34,302 nt of DNA from Saccoglossus kowalevskii (GCF_000003605.2 NW_003123417.1:260437-294738), one strand, 5' to 3'. Counted from the first letter of the stretch, positions 20,758 through 31,657 are shown. Notes: generated from the letters alone by a model not told the origin. A program made the numbers and translations.

Positions 20758-20858
20758 AGGGCGGCAGCCGTCGCGCCGCGTCCTGTTCGATATGGCACTC
20801 AAAGCGACGTATACAACGCGTGAAATTCGAACACTCGCTGCGTGACGACCACCGCGCT
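20758..20858 (+). mobile_element. TTAA-flanked MITE, copy 2
   Basis: 101 bp, flanked by TTAA at 20754-20757 and 20859-20862. It matches the 24341 copy over GTTCGATATGG.ACTCA, GCGACGTATACAACGCGTG and GAAATTCGAACAC, but lacks the roughly 20-bp internal ACAATG-containing segment found in the other two copies. The 69-codon frame across it is incidental. Confidence 0.8.
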
Positions 20859-20976
20859 TTAAAGAAGTATATTCTCAATGCAGTGTGCATTAAAATTTCA
20901 TGTAATCAAATAAACAAATTTCACACGTGTCTAGCACGGGACGCCGAATGAGTTGTGGCGCGACGATTGTCTAAGC

Positions 20977-21003
20977 ACGGTTACTAAAAAAAGTAGTAAC
21001 CGT
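20977..21003. repeat. Hairpin next to MITE copy 2
   Basis: CACGGTTACT and its complement AGTAACCGTG flank a short A-rich loop, with partly paired CTAAG/CTAG extensions on each side. It could fold as a small stem-loop or be the relic of another inverted-repeat element. Confidence 0.6.
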
Positions 21004-21013
21004 GGTCTAGGCA

Positions 21014-23690
21014 AGGACATTTTCTCCAGATTACATGACGTAATGCTAGGTTGTTTGCTCTACATGTAGCACTGCCATATGTATTTGAGTCGTAGTACAT
21101 GGTTAATGAAAACAATACGATCAAGTTGAAAACTTTCAGATGTATTTCACTTGGTCAATAGAAACTTCCTGTTTCCGTTTTAAATTTGAAGTTTATGAAT
21201 GATCATAAAGATGAAAGGAACGATTTGGATGTGCTGAAAGTATGGTCAGCTAAATATTTGCAATTATATAATAATTTCTAAATTACTCTCGTTTAATTCC
21301 TTCGGAATTAAATTACCCGGCACCAAATTAAAAGACACAAATTTGCGCCTAAGTGGACAGGTGACTTGAACGTCAACGTAACGTGCAAGTGAAAATTGTT
21401 GTTGTACTGATTGAAAACATATCAACGTAAATATCATTCAAATAACAATGAACAAATTAGAGTGACGTTTTAACGATCAACAATTTCACTTGAAGAAAAC
21501 TGGCGTGAAATTATCAGACCATTTTTTTTAAATTTCACTGACATCCCAACAGACTTACCATCAGTATAAGCGCCCTCACATTACTGGCAAGATTCGGGCT
21601 TATGATGATTGACATTTCTAATATGTTTCAACGAATCAGAACACAGGCTATTATGAGTTTAAAGAAAACCAAGATACTATAGTTGTAATTGTCTCGCCAT
21701 TAATGAAATGAAAGAACAGGTCCAGAAAATGAACATTAGATAAGTAAAAATAGGCACGTGCGATGTCCGGTTTTTCGTGTTCACCCCTCGTTTACGCAAT
21801 TTATATTTATTTTTCAAGAATTTTTCATCAGAATCGCAACATGCAACAGACTGCAAGCAAGTCTAAGCGCGCCACTGTTATGACGTTAATGCATGAATAA
21901 CACAAGGGGCTGTATTGACTGATCACATGAAAGATATCCTTCATATATAATTGCAGACCTGAGGTTAAATATCCAAAAGTCATTTAAAACGACCTATGAT
22001 TCATCTTTGTCAAACTGAAGGACGAACTGTGAATGATTCATGGATACCTGTATCATTGGTCATTGTCCTGTAAGTTTCTATTTACCTATTCAACCACCAA
22101 ATAAATGTAAATATCGCCCACTGATGAACTCCTCACGAATGTCGTAATGAGATACAGAATACTACGTCATTGACAGTCACCGCAGGTGTGGTTGTTGATT
22201 TCAAGCCGACCTTGCTTGTTGTTTATGCCGCTGTGTGACGCAGTCAAATCATTAATGCAATACAGGTTTTGACTATCTTTTGACACATTAAGACATAGAA
22301 TGTGTGTTTTTTTTTTGTGAAATATTGCATTTCAATTCATTAGCTAAACCTCCAAGGTGTCGATATAAGGCAGAGGTCAAGTTCATGCGTACTTATACAT
22401 CATCGCCAAGACTAATATTTGCTCACTACTGATGTTCTGTGTAGTTTAGTTGCAGTTCTTCATCTAAGTATAATAGTGTGAATCGTTTAATTAAGCTATA
22501 TCACCTGAGCTGGGGATATGATAACTCCTGAAACGATGTCATAATTTCTCTTACAGAAAGAAACTTGATTAATGTTTTAAGTGGAATTATGTGTTTATTA
22601 ATATCTTCCACCAAAACTCTGTGGCTGCCTGCTTCTATGTTATATAGAGTTCACAGGGGTCGACTAAAGTTACTCCGTTTTCTCAATAACTGCATTGTTT
22701 GCCTAGTAACACTGTGTGATTTGCCACTTTTCCTCTTTGTAATGTACGCGATAGAAAAATATATAGGGAGTCGCCTCAAACTAGTCAAAAAGTTTATGAA
22801 TAACATTTTGATATAAAGAGGTAATGGCATGAGTGATCCTACAATTTATTGAACTAATGCAACAATTTCCATCTCTCCAAAACCTTGGAAATGAACATAT
22901 GAAAATTGTTGCGATAGTTTAATAAATCTGATATTGCTGGGTCAAAAAGTCACAGAAACATTAGTAATTAGTAATTATGGAGTTAATTCAACCAGATGGA
23001 TTTGGATGGATGTGAAATGTTCATTCTGCTTAAGTGAATCAATAAGATTAGATACAGGGATTTTTATAGCATTGTCTGGAGATATCAACAATTATTAAAC
23101 TGAGTAAACTACTGGATATGGACAATATAAATATATCACTTATAAATATCGTTAAATATCATAATTATTTTTACAACATTGCCCACGTTTGTTTTACGCG
23201 TTACGTAATAAAATATTAATTACACGTCTTAAGATTCAGGGGGCAGGTGTAGGGTACGGTAAAGAAATAAAAAAATGCAGTAAGTAGTGCTTTATACTCC
23301 CCCCCCCAAACCCTAATACTAAATTTACATGTTTTGACGTCATTGTCGCCATTTTGCATTCAACGCAATCCCAAAAAATTGTCAATAATTAATTCAACAA
23401 CGTAACATTATTCATGAATAGTTGATTTCGTATTTCGAAGTTTATTCATCGAGGAAAAATATTTACTAAGTTTGTCACTACGCACCAACGCCCTGTATTC
23501 ACATGATTCATATCAGAATTGATATTATAATATAATATTGATTTGCCCTAGCGTTATCGCGCAATGCGCATTACATATTTGCATACTCCTGTTGCTGTTT
23601 ACAATTCACATTTCACAAGGTTTTGCTTATCTCGAATTCGGCGAATGAATTAACTCATGATCACATGACACATGACACATATCGGGCATT
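21014..23690. other. Intergenic region
   Basis: AT-rich with no recognised gene, RNA or transposon. The 83-codon frame at 22565-22816 starts at TTG and has no family features. A C-run lies at about 23300-23307. Confidence 0.45.
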
Positions 23691-23693
23691 CTC

Positions 23694-23700
23694 TATAAAA
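23694..23700 (+). promoter_or_regulatory. TATA box of GH31 first exon 1a
   Basis: TATAAAA 160 bp upstream of the ATG at 23860, predicting a leader of about 130 nt. It is unrelated in flanking sequence to the promoter of exon 1b. Confidence 0.6.
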
Positions 23701-23859
23701 CCTTCGCATCTGATAAACGTTTGTGATAGTGCGGCGGTCGTAAATCTGGACTTTTGTTGACCAATATATTGTTGTTAGTAACATATGAGTGCAGTTCGTC
23801 ACAATCGTTCGGTACATACGTGCGGGATAAGGTGACACTTAGCAACTTCCATCGCCAAC

Positions 23860-24288
23860 ATGAGTACGAGGACGGCTATCGTGGTGACGGCTATTGTCAC
23901 GGCAATCATCGTTACAGCTATCGTCGTCCCGTTAACATATTTTTTACATCCAGACTACGAATCGTCAGATTCAGACTCGTCAGAAGTAACTACAGAACTG
24001 CCGGAAAACGAACGATTTGACTGTTACCCTGAAGATGGTGTCACGAAAGATAGTTGTGAAGAAAGAGGGTGCATTTATGACGACTCCGTTGGGAACGGAG
24101 ATACGGTTCCATATTGCTATTATCCGCCTGGATATGGGGCCTATAAAATGAGCGGGAGTGTGGAAGACATGGCATGGGGTTATCGCGTTACTCTGGTTCG
24201 TATGGATGTACCATCTATGTATGGAAAAGACGAACAAACTGTCATTTTAGACCTAGAATACCAGACCGACAATAGACTTCGATTTAAG
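23860..24288 (+). CDS. SI/MGAM-like: Alternative first exon (1a): signal anchor plus trefoil, SI/MGAM-like
   Basis: Encodes 143 residues. A five-residue cytoplasmic tail is followed by a type II signal-anchor helix (about residues 6-28, nearly all A/I/V/T), an acidic Ser-rich stalk (about 30-50) and a P-type trefoil domain (about 51-98) with C55, C66, C71 and C86, then the start of the GH31 N-terminal beta domain ending LEYQTDNRLRFK. It ends at a good donor, AAG/GTAAGA, in phase 0. Compared with the family trefoil, cysteines 1 and 5 are absent. Exon 1b at 27942 has exactly the same length and phase and is about half identical. No exon 2 follows before exon 1b, so 1a must splice over 1b into 29035, or it is an orphan from partial duplication. 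The frame is intact with no stop, which favours use. Confidence 0.85.
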
Positions 24289-24340
24289 GTAAGACCTTTC
24301 ATAGTTTTGCGAGATTATTTGTTATGTTTATTCAATTTAA

Positions 24341-24464
24341 AGCGCGGTGGTCGTCGCGTCGGTCATGTTCGATATGGGACTCATAGCGACGTATACAACG
24401 CGTGTAAAATACATTGTTTATTTAGATGAAATTCGAACACGCGCTGCGCGACGAGCACCGCGCT
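24341..24464 (+). mobile_element. TTAA-flanked MITE, copy 3
   Basis: 124 bp with the best-preserved ends. AGCGCGGTGGTCGTCGCG at the left faces CGCGACGAGCACCGCGCT at the right (one mismatch), and TTAA flanks both sides (24337-24340, 24465-24468). It sits 50 bp past the donor of exon 1a, within the putative intron. Confidence 0.85.
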
Positions 24465-24469
24465 TTAAA

Positions 24470-27400
24470 GTTTCTGTTCTATCACATCACAAGGTCAGGA
24501 TGGCGAGACAATAAGAATAGCAAGATGTCATTTATTTGCAGGACAACTTGACCGCGTCATTATTTGTTGTTGCCATGCAACAGTAAACTGTGCTGAGGAT
24601 CAGATTTTGAATTAGTGTCGAATACAGTTCCGGGCAGTGTTATGTCAGTGATTGTAGGTGTCACGACATGATATTGTGTCCAAATGTTTTATTCCGTGTC
24701 TGTCGACAGTTGGTGTCCGTTATGCAAGTCGAGGTTCGAGCTCGCGACCAACCACGGCACTTTGCGCCTTGACGTATGGTATAAGGACAATAGTACAATA
24801 CTATTTATCGTACCACTGTGTGTAGTATTTCAGTTACGAGCTCACTTTGGGACCTATTTTGCATACATTTGATATTAGAATTCATATCAGCATACATTTT
24901 CAACCTGCATTAGGTGTTTATAAGATCAATATAGGGTTGTTGTTTCTTAGTTCCACATCGACACTTTAATTTTATGTGACCTTAGCGTACTTAAACTGTA
25001 CAAAGCACTGCGTCAGACTCTGTGTCTGTGATATTATTTATTATCGATTTGTACTATTTATATAAAGATAATTCATCTCATTTCAGTGCGTCATATCATC
25101 CTGTATATCATGTCAGTTCCGTGTAATAAAGCGGTGTGATTATCTCTAAAGAATATGTGATTGAAATCTCGGTAATCTAGATTGATCCGAGCAAGCAGTT
25201 TCCGCTGTTGACATAATGGCCGACAATCACAAACTATGCCAACTATGCCAACTTTTCCACTTGTTTGTCGTTTTACACAATATTTCTTGAATAATTACAT
25301 AAATTCGAACAGCATAGACCAGGAATACTAGGGAAGGATTCATCCGTTGAGAAAATTTACCAGACTAACTTATTTTGTTCAATTTGGTGATATGCTGATT
25401 ACGACAATGCATGTTATGCAGGCGTTTACGGGTTCATTAAGTTACATTTTCAGTTTAAAGCCTCGTTTTTGTCAATTTATTGTGCAACACTTCGCGTAAT
25501 TATCTCAGAGGACATGTAGAATGTTAGTGCTCGGCAAACAGTGAAATATGTTGTTTCACAAATGTATACAAGATTCTCAAATATGTGTATCTTAATATGT
25601 ATATAATATATTATGTATATTGTAAAGGTTTCCAAGGGCGGAGACTGACTAAGTATAAGTAATATTTTTATTAGATATTTCAATATTTTCGGAATCAGTG
25701 TCCTCCATATTTACGAAAAAAATAGTTGGTCTTACAAATTGTCGTTACTCTTCAACTAGTCTATGGTGCATCTTTATGGCTATTTATTGTTATGTTGTAC
25801 TTTGAGTTCACTCGTAAAGATAATGCCACATTTGCGTAATAATTCCAAACAGGTTAACTTGACTACGATAGGTTGCAGGTCTATGGGGCAGCTTTTTACG
25901 CAATGGACAGTTCCATTCATTACTTGTTTATTACGATATTAACTAAAAAGAACGCCTTAGAATAATTTACATAATTAAGATCTAATGAAATGACTGAGCA
26001 AATGAAATTATAGTCTCAAAATTGACCAGAAACATCTTCCATTCATTAGTTGTTCACTTTACGATAATTTGACAAAAGCGAGGCTGCACGTTGTATATCC
26101 CTGAACGCATGTATAACATATATTTCCGGTACTATCAAATTTACCAGAAAAAGTTGGTTAGGCATATTCCCTCTAATAGATGACCCCCCTCACCAAATAA
26201 CAGTTCAACGAAAAAAGTGAAATCGGCGCCAAACGCACCCATAAACACCTAAATATTCGAAATCGGAACTCTCAAATCGACCGGGAAAATTGAGTCAGAC
26301 ATATTTTACTTATTAACCCTAAAATATATAGTAGACACACCTGTAAACGCATGTATCACGTGTATTACATACAAATGGTTTATTACCGGTCGTTTGTGTG
26401 ATATTAAGACACATAAATTTCAAACCTCATTTTAATTTGTCCCAACCTCACAAAAAAATGTTTCACCAATGTTTAGTGGCAATTTTGCCGAATTTTGAAA
26501 AAAAAAACACGTTTACATCGTGACAATTGTCTTCAAAAGCAGTAATTAATATAATAAATGCATTTTTGATATTGTAAATATAATTATAGATCCAATTGTG
26601 TTAGTTGTTAACTTTTCGAGGCTGCGAAACGAATATGTATGAATAAACAGGATATTAAATTCGTGGCCATACAAAATCAGATTGATTAACCCCGTGGAAT
26701 AATTTTCTCATTTGTTTCTCTCCAAAAAATCGGAATAAATTAAAATAACTATCCATAAAATATCCTTTATATACTAAATAGTACACCCTTTACACACAAT
26801 TATTGAATTTGATAATTTATTATTGTGCTTTGAATCCGTGGTGAATGATGAACCAAACAAGTTCAGAAACAGTTTTTGTTCAATTTAAAATATTTTAATT
26901 TGGTCTTTTTTCGTATATTCAATGTCAAATAAATTGTTTTATTTGGTATCCCACCATGGTAAATTATTATTCAACCATGATAAATGACGGCCAATGGTAT
27001 CAGGGTTCTGATGATTTAACTACATGTAGTATTTTCTTAGTTTTAACCATTTCTCAGACTCGATTTTAAGGTTTAAACACATTATACCGAATGCACCATT
27101 TTTAGTTAATTTGCGTAAACTTTACGATTACATAAAATTGATAATGATATTCGGGGTTATATTTTTCGTTTATTGAAGTGCGCCACCGTGCGGTCGCTGA
27201 CAATTTGATCTTGTTTTTTTTTTTCAATTTCTCGGCGAAGCATGTTACAGTGCCCTAAACACGTGTCAACATAATCTATGAATTCCTGACATTTTGTTCA
27301 CCGTTTTTTGTGTAGTTATCAGGATAATTTGCATAACAGTATGAATATGTTTCAAATTTCTAGGTAGAGGGGGTTTGTTGAGTTGGTGAAACGCATTAAC

Positions 27401-27800
27401 GGTAACGAAATCCCCTTACTTGCAGCAACGTTACAAAAAATAATGGCAGCGTTCGCGCGATTTTATTTAAGTGAGTATATTCAAAGCTTGCTTTCTAAAC
27501 TAACATACAGTTTTAAATTAGTATATCTGTAAGGGAGGGAATATTTTTATGCATATTTTCGGGTAAATTCGATTAACATGATGTATCGTTGTAGATTGTA
27601 CAAATGTAAATATACAATGTTTACTAAGCATAGAAAAACATAGCAGGCAATAAATGTACAAGAACACAGCAAAACTATAAATATCATATAATACATTGAC
27701 AGAAGTGTGAGGTGTAAAGAAAGTGTTGTATTCAGATATATGTTTGTATTTCGTTGGGGTGTTCGTGCAGTTTATGCATTCTTTACTTGCTGTTTACGTG
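24470..27800. other. Region between the two GH31 first exons
   Basis: I looked for relics of GH31 exons 2-8 here and saw none. The sequence is AT-rich, with a C-run near 26185. A 45-nt segment at 27426-27470 is bounded by CTTACTTGCAG and GTGAGTAT and could be a cryptic exon; read in phase 0 it would bring in a TAA. The frame at 24684-24872 has no recognised similarity. Confidence 0.45.
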
Positions 27801-27804
27801 ACTT

Positions 27805-27810
27805 TATAAA
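27805..27810 (+). promoter_or_regulatory. TATA box of GH31 first exon 1b
   Basis: TATAAA 131 bp upstream of the ATG at 27942. A CCAAT string lies farther downstream (about 27888), so if the true start is later than expected the TATA call would be wrong. Confidence 0.5.
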
Positions 27811-27941
27811 GATAGAACAACGATAGAACAACTCCAATGTTCACCAGTATTTTCAATCTTTAACTTAAACCATATGACCTGTATTAGCCAATCGGATTAT
27901 GCACCCTCGATCACGCGATCTATGCAGCTCAGATCTCCAAG

Positions 27942-28370
27942 ATGCAGGTTTTACCAGCGGTTGTCGTCACTGCTTTGAGCACGGCTATTATTGTCACCAC
28001 TATTGTCGTTCCAATCACCTACTATACTTCCCAGACCTCAGAGGACGCGGGCGTTAGTGGTTCTAATGCAATAGTTAACTATGTTCCGATAAATGAAAGA
28101 GTTGACTGTCACCCAGATGACGGTGCCAACGAAGCGTCGTGTACTGCCCGGGGCTGCGTGTGGGACGACACGGTTGGCAGCAACGGTCCTCCATATTGCT
28201 ACTACCCCGCAGATTACGGGGCATATAGAATGGTGGGACCTGTGGTAAACATGACCTGGGGTCACCGTGTTCGACTACAGCGTATGGATCAACCAACGAT
28301 GTTTGGCAAGGATATCATGGAATTAATATTAGATTTAGAATATCAAACTGATAACAGATTACACTTTAAG
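27942..28370 (+). CDS. SI/MGAM-like: First exon (1b): signal anchor plus trefoil, SI/MGAM-like
   Basis: 143 residues: a five-residue cytoplasmic tail, a signal-anchor helix (about 6-28), a Ser/Gly-rich stalk, and a trefoil domain starting at NERVDC (C56), followed by C67, C72 and C86 and the PYCYYP motif. It then has a W/M-rich segment and the entry to the GH31 N-terminal beta domain, ending in TDNRLHFK. The donor is AAG/GTAGAA. It joins in phase 0 to exon 2 at 29035. Sucrase-isomaltase and maltase-glucoamylase are type II membrane ectoenzymes that trim starch oligosaccharides and disaccharides, typically on absorptive epithelium. The family trefoil has six cysteines; here cysteines 1 and 5, which pair with each other, are both missing. 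The frame continues past the donor to a stop at 28505, but that extension has no similarity and is intron. Confidence 0.9.
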
Positions 28371-29034
28371 GTAGAATGTTACCAACCCCATTGTTATATG
28401 TTAAGTTATTGTAGTCTCTCTTTACATGATTCGTTATCATGGCGGTCATCATTATTATCTCTATGTAAAGACCATGAAACCAATGTCCAATATGTGGCTG
28501 ACTGATATATACGTTTACAATAGATTTTTTTTAAGATAGATAATACTGCATAAAAGACGTGGTTGTAATCGCGCGTCTTGCTAATAGAAAACAATGTTTC
28601 TTTTAAAAAGTTCATCATAAGAAATTAACTTCTTTTCGGGACTGCCTGATTGCTCGAGTAAATATGGACGGTTTGCAACAGAGAAACTACGGATTCACAA
28701 GTAAACCGGACAGTTAGCAATCAAAGTAACTGACCGATTTTTGATACTCGTTCCGTCATTTTACTCACAACCGTTTCTGCTGTTGATGGTTCCCAAATTT
28801 AATTTGTCACGTGTTCCGAGAAGAGTGCTCCAATCTTATTACATGGGTCATATTATATAGTGCATAGTAATACTGATGTCAACTTGAAAATTACACTGTA
28901 TTTGTTTAGTTTTACAGTTATTGAATCTAATGTCATTTCTCAATAGTGGGAATACATTATAGTGCATACTAATATTGATCTCAATATATTGTTATGGATT
29001 ACTTTTAACCATGGTCCGTTTTCCCACCCTTCAG
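28371..29034 (+). other. GH31 intron 1
   Basis: GTAGAA to CACCCTTCAG, phase 0. No other feature seen. Confidence 0.85.
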
Positions 29035-29180
29035 TATTACAGTCAGTTAAATCCAAGATTTGAAGTGCCGCTGGAAATGCCTGCAGCTACCGTCAAGACA
29101 AGTAACCCTAAGTATGACGTACAATTTGTGGCAGAACCGTTTTCAATGGCCATAGTACGAGTAGATACCGGTGTTACACT
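29035..29180 (+). CDS. SI/MGAM-like: GH31 exon 2: N-terminal beta-sandwich
   Basis: Residues 144-191 plus two bases of 192, counted from exon 1b. The sequence has the family phrase NPRFEVP near its start (human paralogues have RFEVP/RYEVP here), then a YDVQF strand and PFSMAIVR, matching the PFSIKVTR-type strand of the family. It ends at ACACT/GTGAGT in phase 2; without splicing the frame meets a TGA at once, which supports the donor. Confidence 0.9.
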
Positions 29181-29521
29181 GTGAGTATACGCACCGTATC
29201 CGAATATTATCGCACTGCGAGCAGCGGAAAATTATACCATAGGTTGGTAGGGTTGAGTTAGAAATATAAACAGACAGTCTGACAGAAAAATTGTTATTGC
29301 CATAAAATGAGACACGTTCAATCAACAAAATTTCAGAATAACTATTACCCGTCTGTATGTGAAATATACTATATACGCGATTCACACAGAATGAATCCAT
29401 TGAATTCGTGTATTTAATTTACCTTGTGGTGGCGCCCTTTAACGTCGACTGTGGACGCCACATTCAGAGTTTTTTTATTACTATACATGTAGTAATATGC
29501 GTTCATCATTTATATCTTTAG

Positions 29522-29690
29522 ATGGAACACATCAGTTGGAGGGTTCACATATAGCGACCAGTTCCTTTCCCTGTCAACCCGACTACCTTCCAATTATATT
29601 TATGGATTCGGTGAGCACGAACACCAGTCATTTCACCACGACTTGAACTGGTTGACATGGGGAATGTTTTCAAGAGATCAACCACCAGCG
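29522..29690 (+). CDS. SI/MGAM-like: GH31 exon 3: substrate-loop region
   Basis: Residues 192-248. Reading in from the ATCTTTAG acceptor restores Leu192 and then WNTSVGG. The conserved [29 protein letters not shown] and FSRD strings are present. The Asp of FSRD corresponds to the Asp that hydrogen-bonds sugar in the -1 subsite of human maltase-glucoamylase (FNRD). The donor is GCG/GTGAGT, phase 0. Confidence 0.93.
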
Positions 29691-29755
29691 GTGAGTATTT
29701 ATGTACCTATACCAGTGTTTGCTACCAGGCGACGAGCGTTATAATTAACACATTG

Positions 29756-29996
29756 TAGCCCTTTTTCGCAAATGGCCGCCGAGAAGTCATTGAGAGCGAG
29801 AAAGTCACTTGTTGTTGGCACCCAAATCGTACCCCATTGTCTACCGCCATCGCGTCTTTTGCTCTAAATACCACATGGTAAGAAGAATAGTGTGCAATAT
29901 TGGTGGAGAAGTGAACACTATTTAGGGGACAGAAACAATTCTCGTAGCTTTCACGCTTTCAACGAGATCTTGGCGGTCATTTGTAAATATGGTCTA
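29756..29996. mobile_element. Inverted-repeat element with CAAATGGCCGCC-type ends (intron 3)
   Basis: About 55-bp imperfect inverted repeats. The left end contains CAAATGGCCGCCGAGAAGTC and the complement of the right end reads CAAATGACCGCCAAGATCTC, continuing with similar TTGA.AGCG.GAAAG. The outer ends both start TAG.CC. A TA target is possible but no longer duplication is clear. It is non-coding. A stray AAATGGTCGCCGAG at about 30179-30192 may be a fragment of another copy. Confidence 0.65.
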
Positions 29997-30254
29997 TTAA
30001 GTTGTTGTTTCCCAATATGTCTCCATCCACAGACGTGTCAAATGGGGGAGAGGAAGCTATTTTTGCAATAATTCTCTTCTGTTACGTTTACAGAAATACT
30101 GCTAAACAGTGCATTTATAAACTCAAACCAAATTAAATCCTTGTTTATATTATATTGATTAATCAGTCTCAGAATGAAAATGGTCGCCGAGTATATAATA
30201 AGAAGTGCAATTGTCCAAATGTTGAGCGAAATATCTAGAGCACATTATTTCTAG

Positions 30255-30447
30255 TACTGTAAATTTATTTTCACTGGACTTTAATTTTACTATTGTGATG
30301 CTTTGGGCAATTTCACTGGACATTAGGTTCACGATGTGGCAGGGGAAACTTGTTATTTTATATGCTCACGGGGATTTAATTTAGCGGATTTTACTTTTAG
30401 GCAAAAATAGCAAAATTAAAATCCAGCGAATAAATGTTTTCACAGTA
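30255..30447. mobile_element. TACTGT-ended MITE-like element (intron 3)
   Basis: Begins TACTGTAAATTTATTTTCAC and ends ...TAAATGTTTTCACAGTA. The complement of the end matches the start over TACTGT and the TTTATT..CTGG stretch. The inside has TTTAATTTTAC facing CAAAATTAAAATCC. Such hairpin-like elements starting TACTGTAAAT are common in several marine invertebrate genomes (general knowledge). No coding sequence; the family was not determined. Confidence 0.5.
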
Positions 30448-30640
30448 ATTTTCAGCTTGACATTTTCTAGAAATTTGTGAAAACTCACAAATGTCTCCCG
30501 GGCCTTTTATTCCTTTACAAAATGACCACCAGAGCAAATAGTTCGTACTACGCTTGCTTGTCTCAATAATACAATGACGCCCCATCACTGTTACATGAAG
30601 GTAAAAGTAAAGTAAAATGTCGTGTTTTTATTAATTTCAG

Positions 30641-30737
30641 TATCTAGGCAACCTGTACGGAGTTCACCCCTTCTATATGTCATTAGAAGAAGACCACAAC
30701 GCCCACGGTGTATTTCTACTAAACAGCAATGCTATGG
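30641..30737 (+). CDS. SI/MGAM-like: GH31 exon 4
   Basis: Residues 249-280 plus one base. Contains [15 protein letters not shown] and [11 protein letters not shown], the hallmark [10 protein letters not shown] phrase of family GH31 alpha-glucosidases. Acceptor ATTTCAG, donor G/GTAATG, phase 1. Confidence 0.93.
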
Positions 30738-30885
30738 GTAATGTATTCCTTTAAATGAGAAACTCGATATCCTTGTTACCATGGTAACGCAATATTTTTG
30801 TATTGCATATAATATTTTTGTATACATTCTAATCATTAAATTGTGTACGTCGTGTTCTTACTGGCATACTCTTTTTCACGTCTAG

Positions 30886-30998
30886 ACATAACAGTCCAAC
30901 CCTTACCAGCGCTGACATACAGAACGATTGGCGGCGTCCTGGACTTCTGGATGTTTCTCGGACCCACAGTTGGAGACGTAGTTTCGCAATATACCGAG
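30886..30998 (+). CDS. SI/MGAM-like: GH31 exon 5
   Basis: Residues 281-318. Joining restores Asp281 and continues [20 protein letters not shown], then [15 protein letters not shown], matching the family TYRTIGGILDFY.FLG and the VVQ.Y.E lead-in to the catalytic barrel. Acceptor CGTCTAG, donor GAG/GTAAGG, phase 0. Confidence 0.93.
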
Positions 30999-31259
30999 GT
31001 AAGGTTTACTGACTAATGTGTCAAATTTATTTGTGGTGAACGGTAATATACTAGTATAGTAAGGATCTTTCTAGATGCTTCCAACTCCGGGCGTGCGTTG
31101 CTGTACGTACGTTGAACCCACGTGCACCGGTGATGTTATTCACATGTCACGGGATGATGAACATCACTCAAATCACAGAGTGATCATTTTGAGTTACTGA
31201 GAACTCGCAACCCCACGACTTTTCTACGTATTCTTACTACTTATACTTATTTGTATTAG

Positions 31260-31385
31260 GCAATTGGTCGACCATACATGCCGCCGTATTGGTCATTGGG
31301 TTTCCAGCTGAGTCGCTATGGTTACAACAGTCTGGATAGAGTTAAAGAAGTAGTAGCAGGAATGAGATATTATGATATCCCACAT
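31260..31385 (+). CDS. SI/MGAM-like: GH31 exon 6: start of the catalytic barrel
   Basis: Residues 319-360. [19 protein letters not shown] is the classic start of the GH31 (beta/alpha)8 barrel (family: GRP.LP.YWALGFHLSR); it is followed by [13 protein letters not shown] and YYDIPH. Acceptor GTATTAG, donor CAT/GTAAGT, phase 0. Confidence 0.95.
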
Positions 31386-31525
31386 GTAAGTATCGAATGA
31401 CGTCATACATGGATATTGCGTCACCTATTCGAACCTATTCGTTCTGTGATACCAATCATTGGCTTCATGGCTGTAATTTAATTGAGAAAAGTTTGTAATT
31501 AACACCCATCTACTCCCAATATTAG

Positions 31526-31657
31526 GACGTCCAATACGGGGACATCGACTACATGGAGAGACAATTAGATTTCACCTATGACTTAGAAACATATGATGGT
31601 TTACCGGAATTCGTTGACGCATTGAAGCTAACTGGTACCCGTTATATCACGATTCTA
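31526..31657 (+). CDS. SI/MGAM-like: GH31 exon 7: DIDYM substrate-binding motif
   Basis: Residues 361-404. The segment [19 protein letters not shown] carries the DIDYM motif, whose second Asp is a -1 subsite ligand in human maltase-glucoamylase. It continues with [10 protein letters not shown] and RYITIL, matching the strand before the family DPAI. Acceptor ATATTAG, donor CTA/GTAAGT, phase 0. Confidence 0.95.

Noticed and set aside
22565..22816. 83-codon hydrophobic frame
   Set aside because: TTG start, no homologous features, isolated in AT-rich spacer.
28371..28505. Open extension past exon 1b and a similar extension past exon 1a (24289-24429)
   Set aside because: These read through good splice donors, have no family similarity, and exon 2 at 29035 continues the GH31 sequence in phase.
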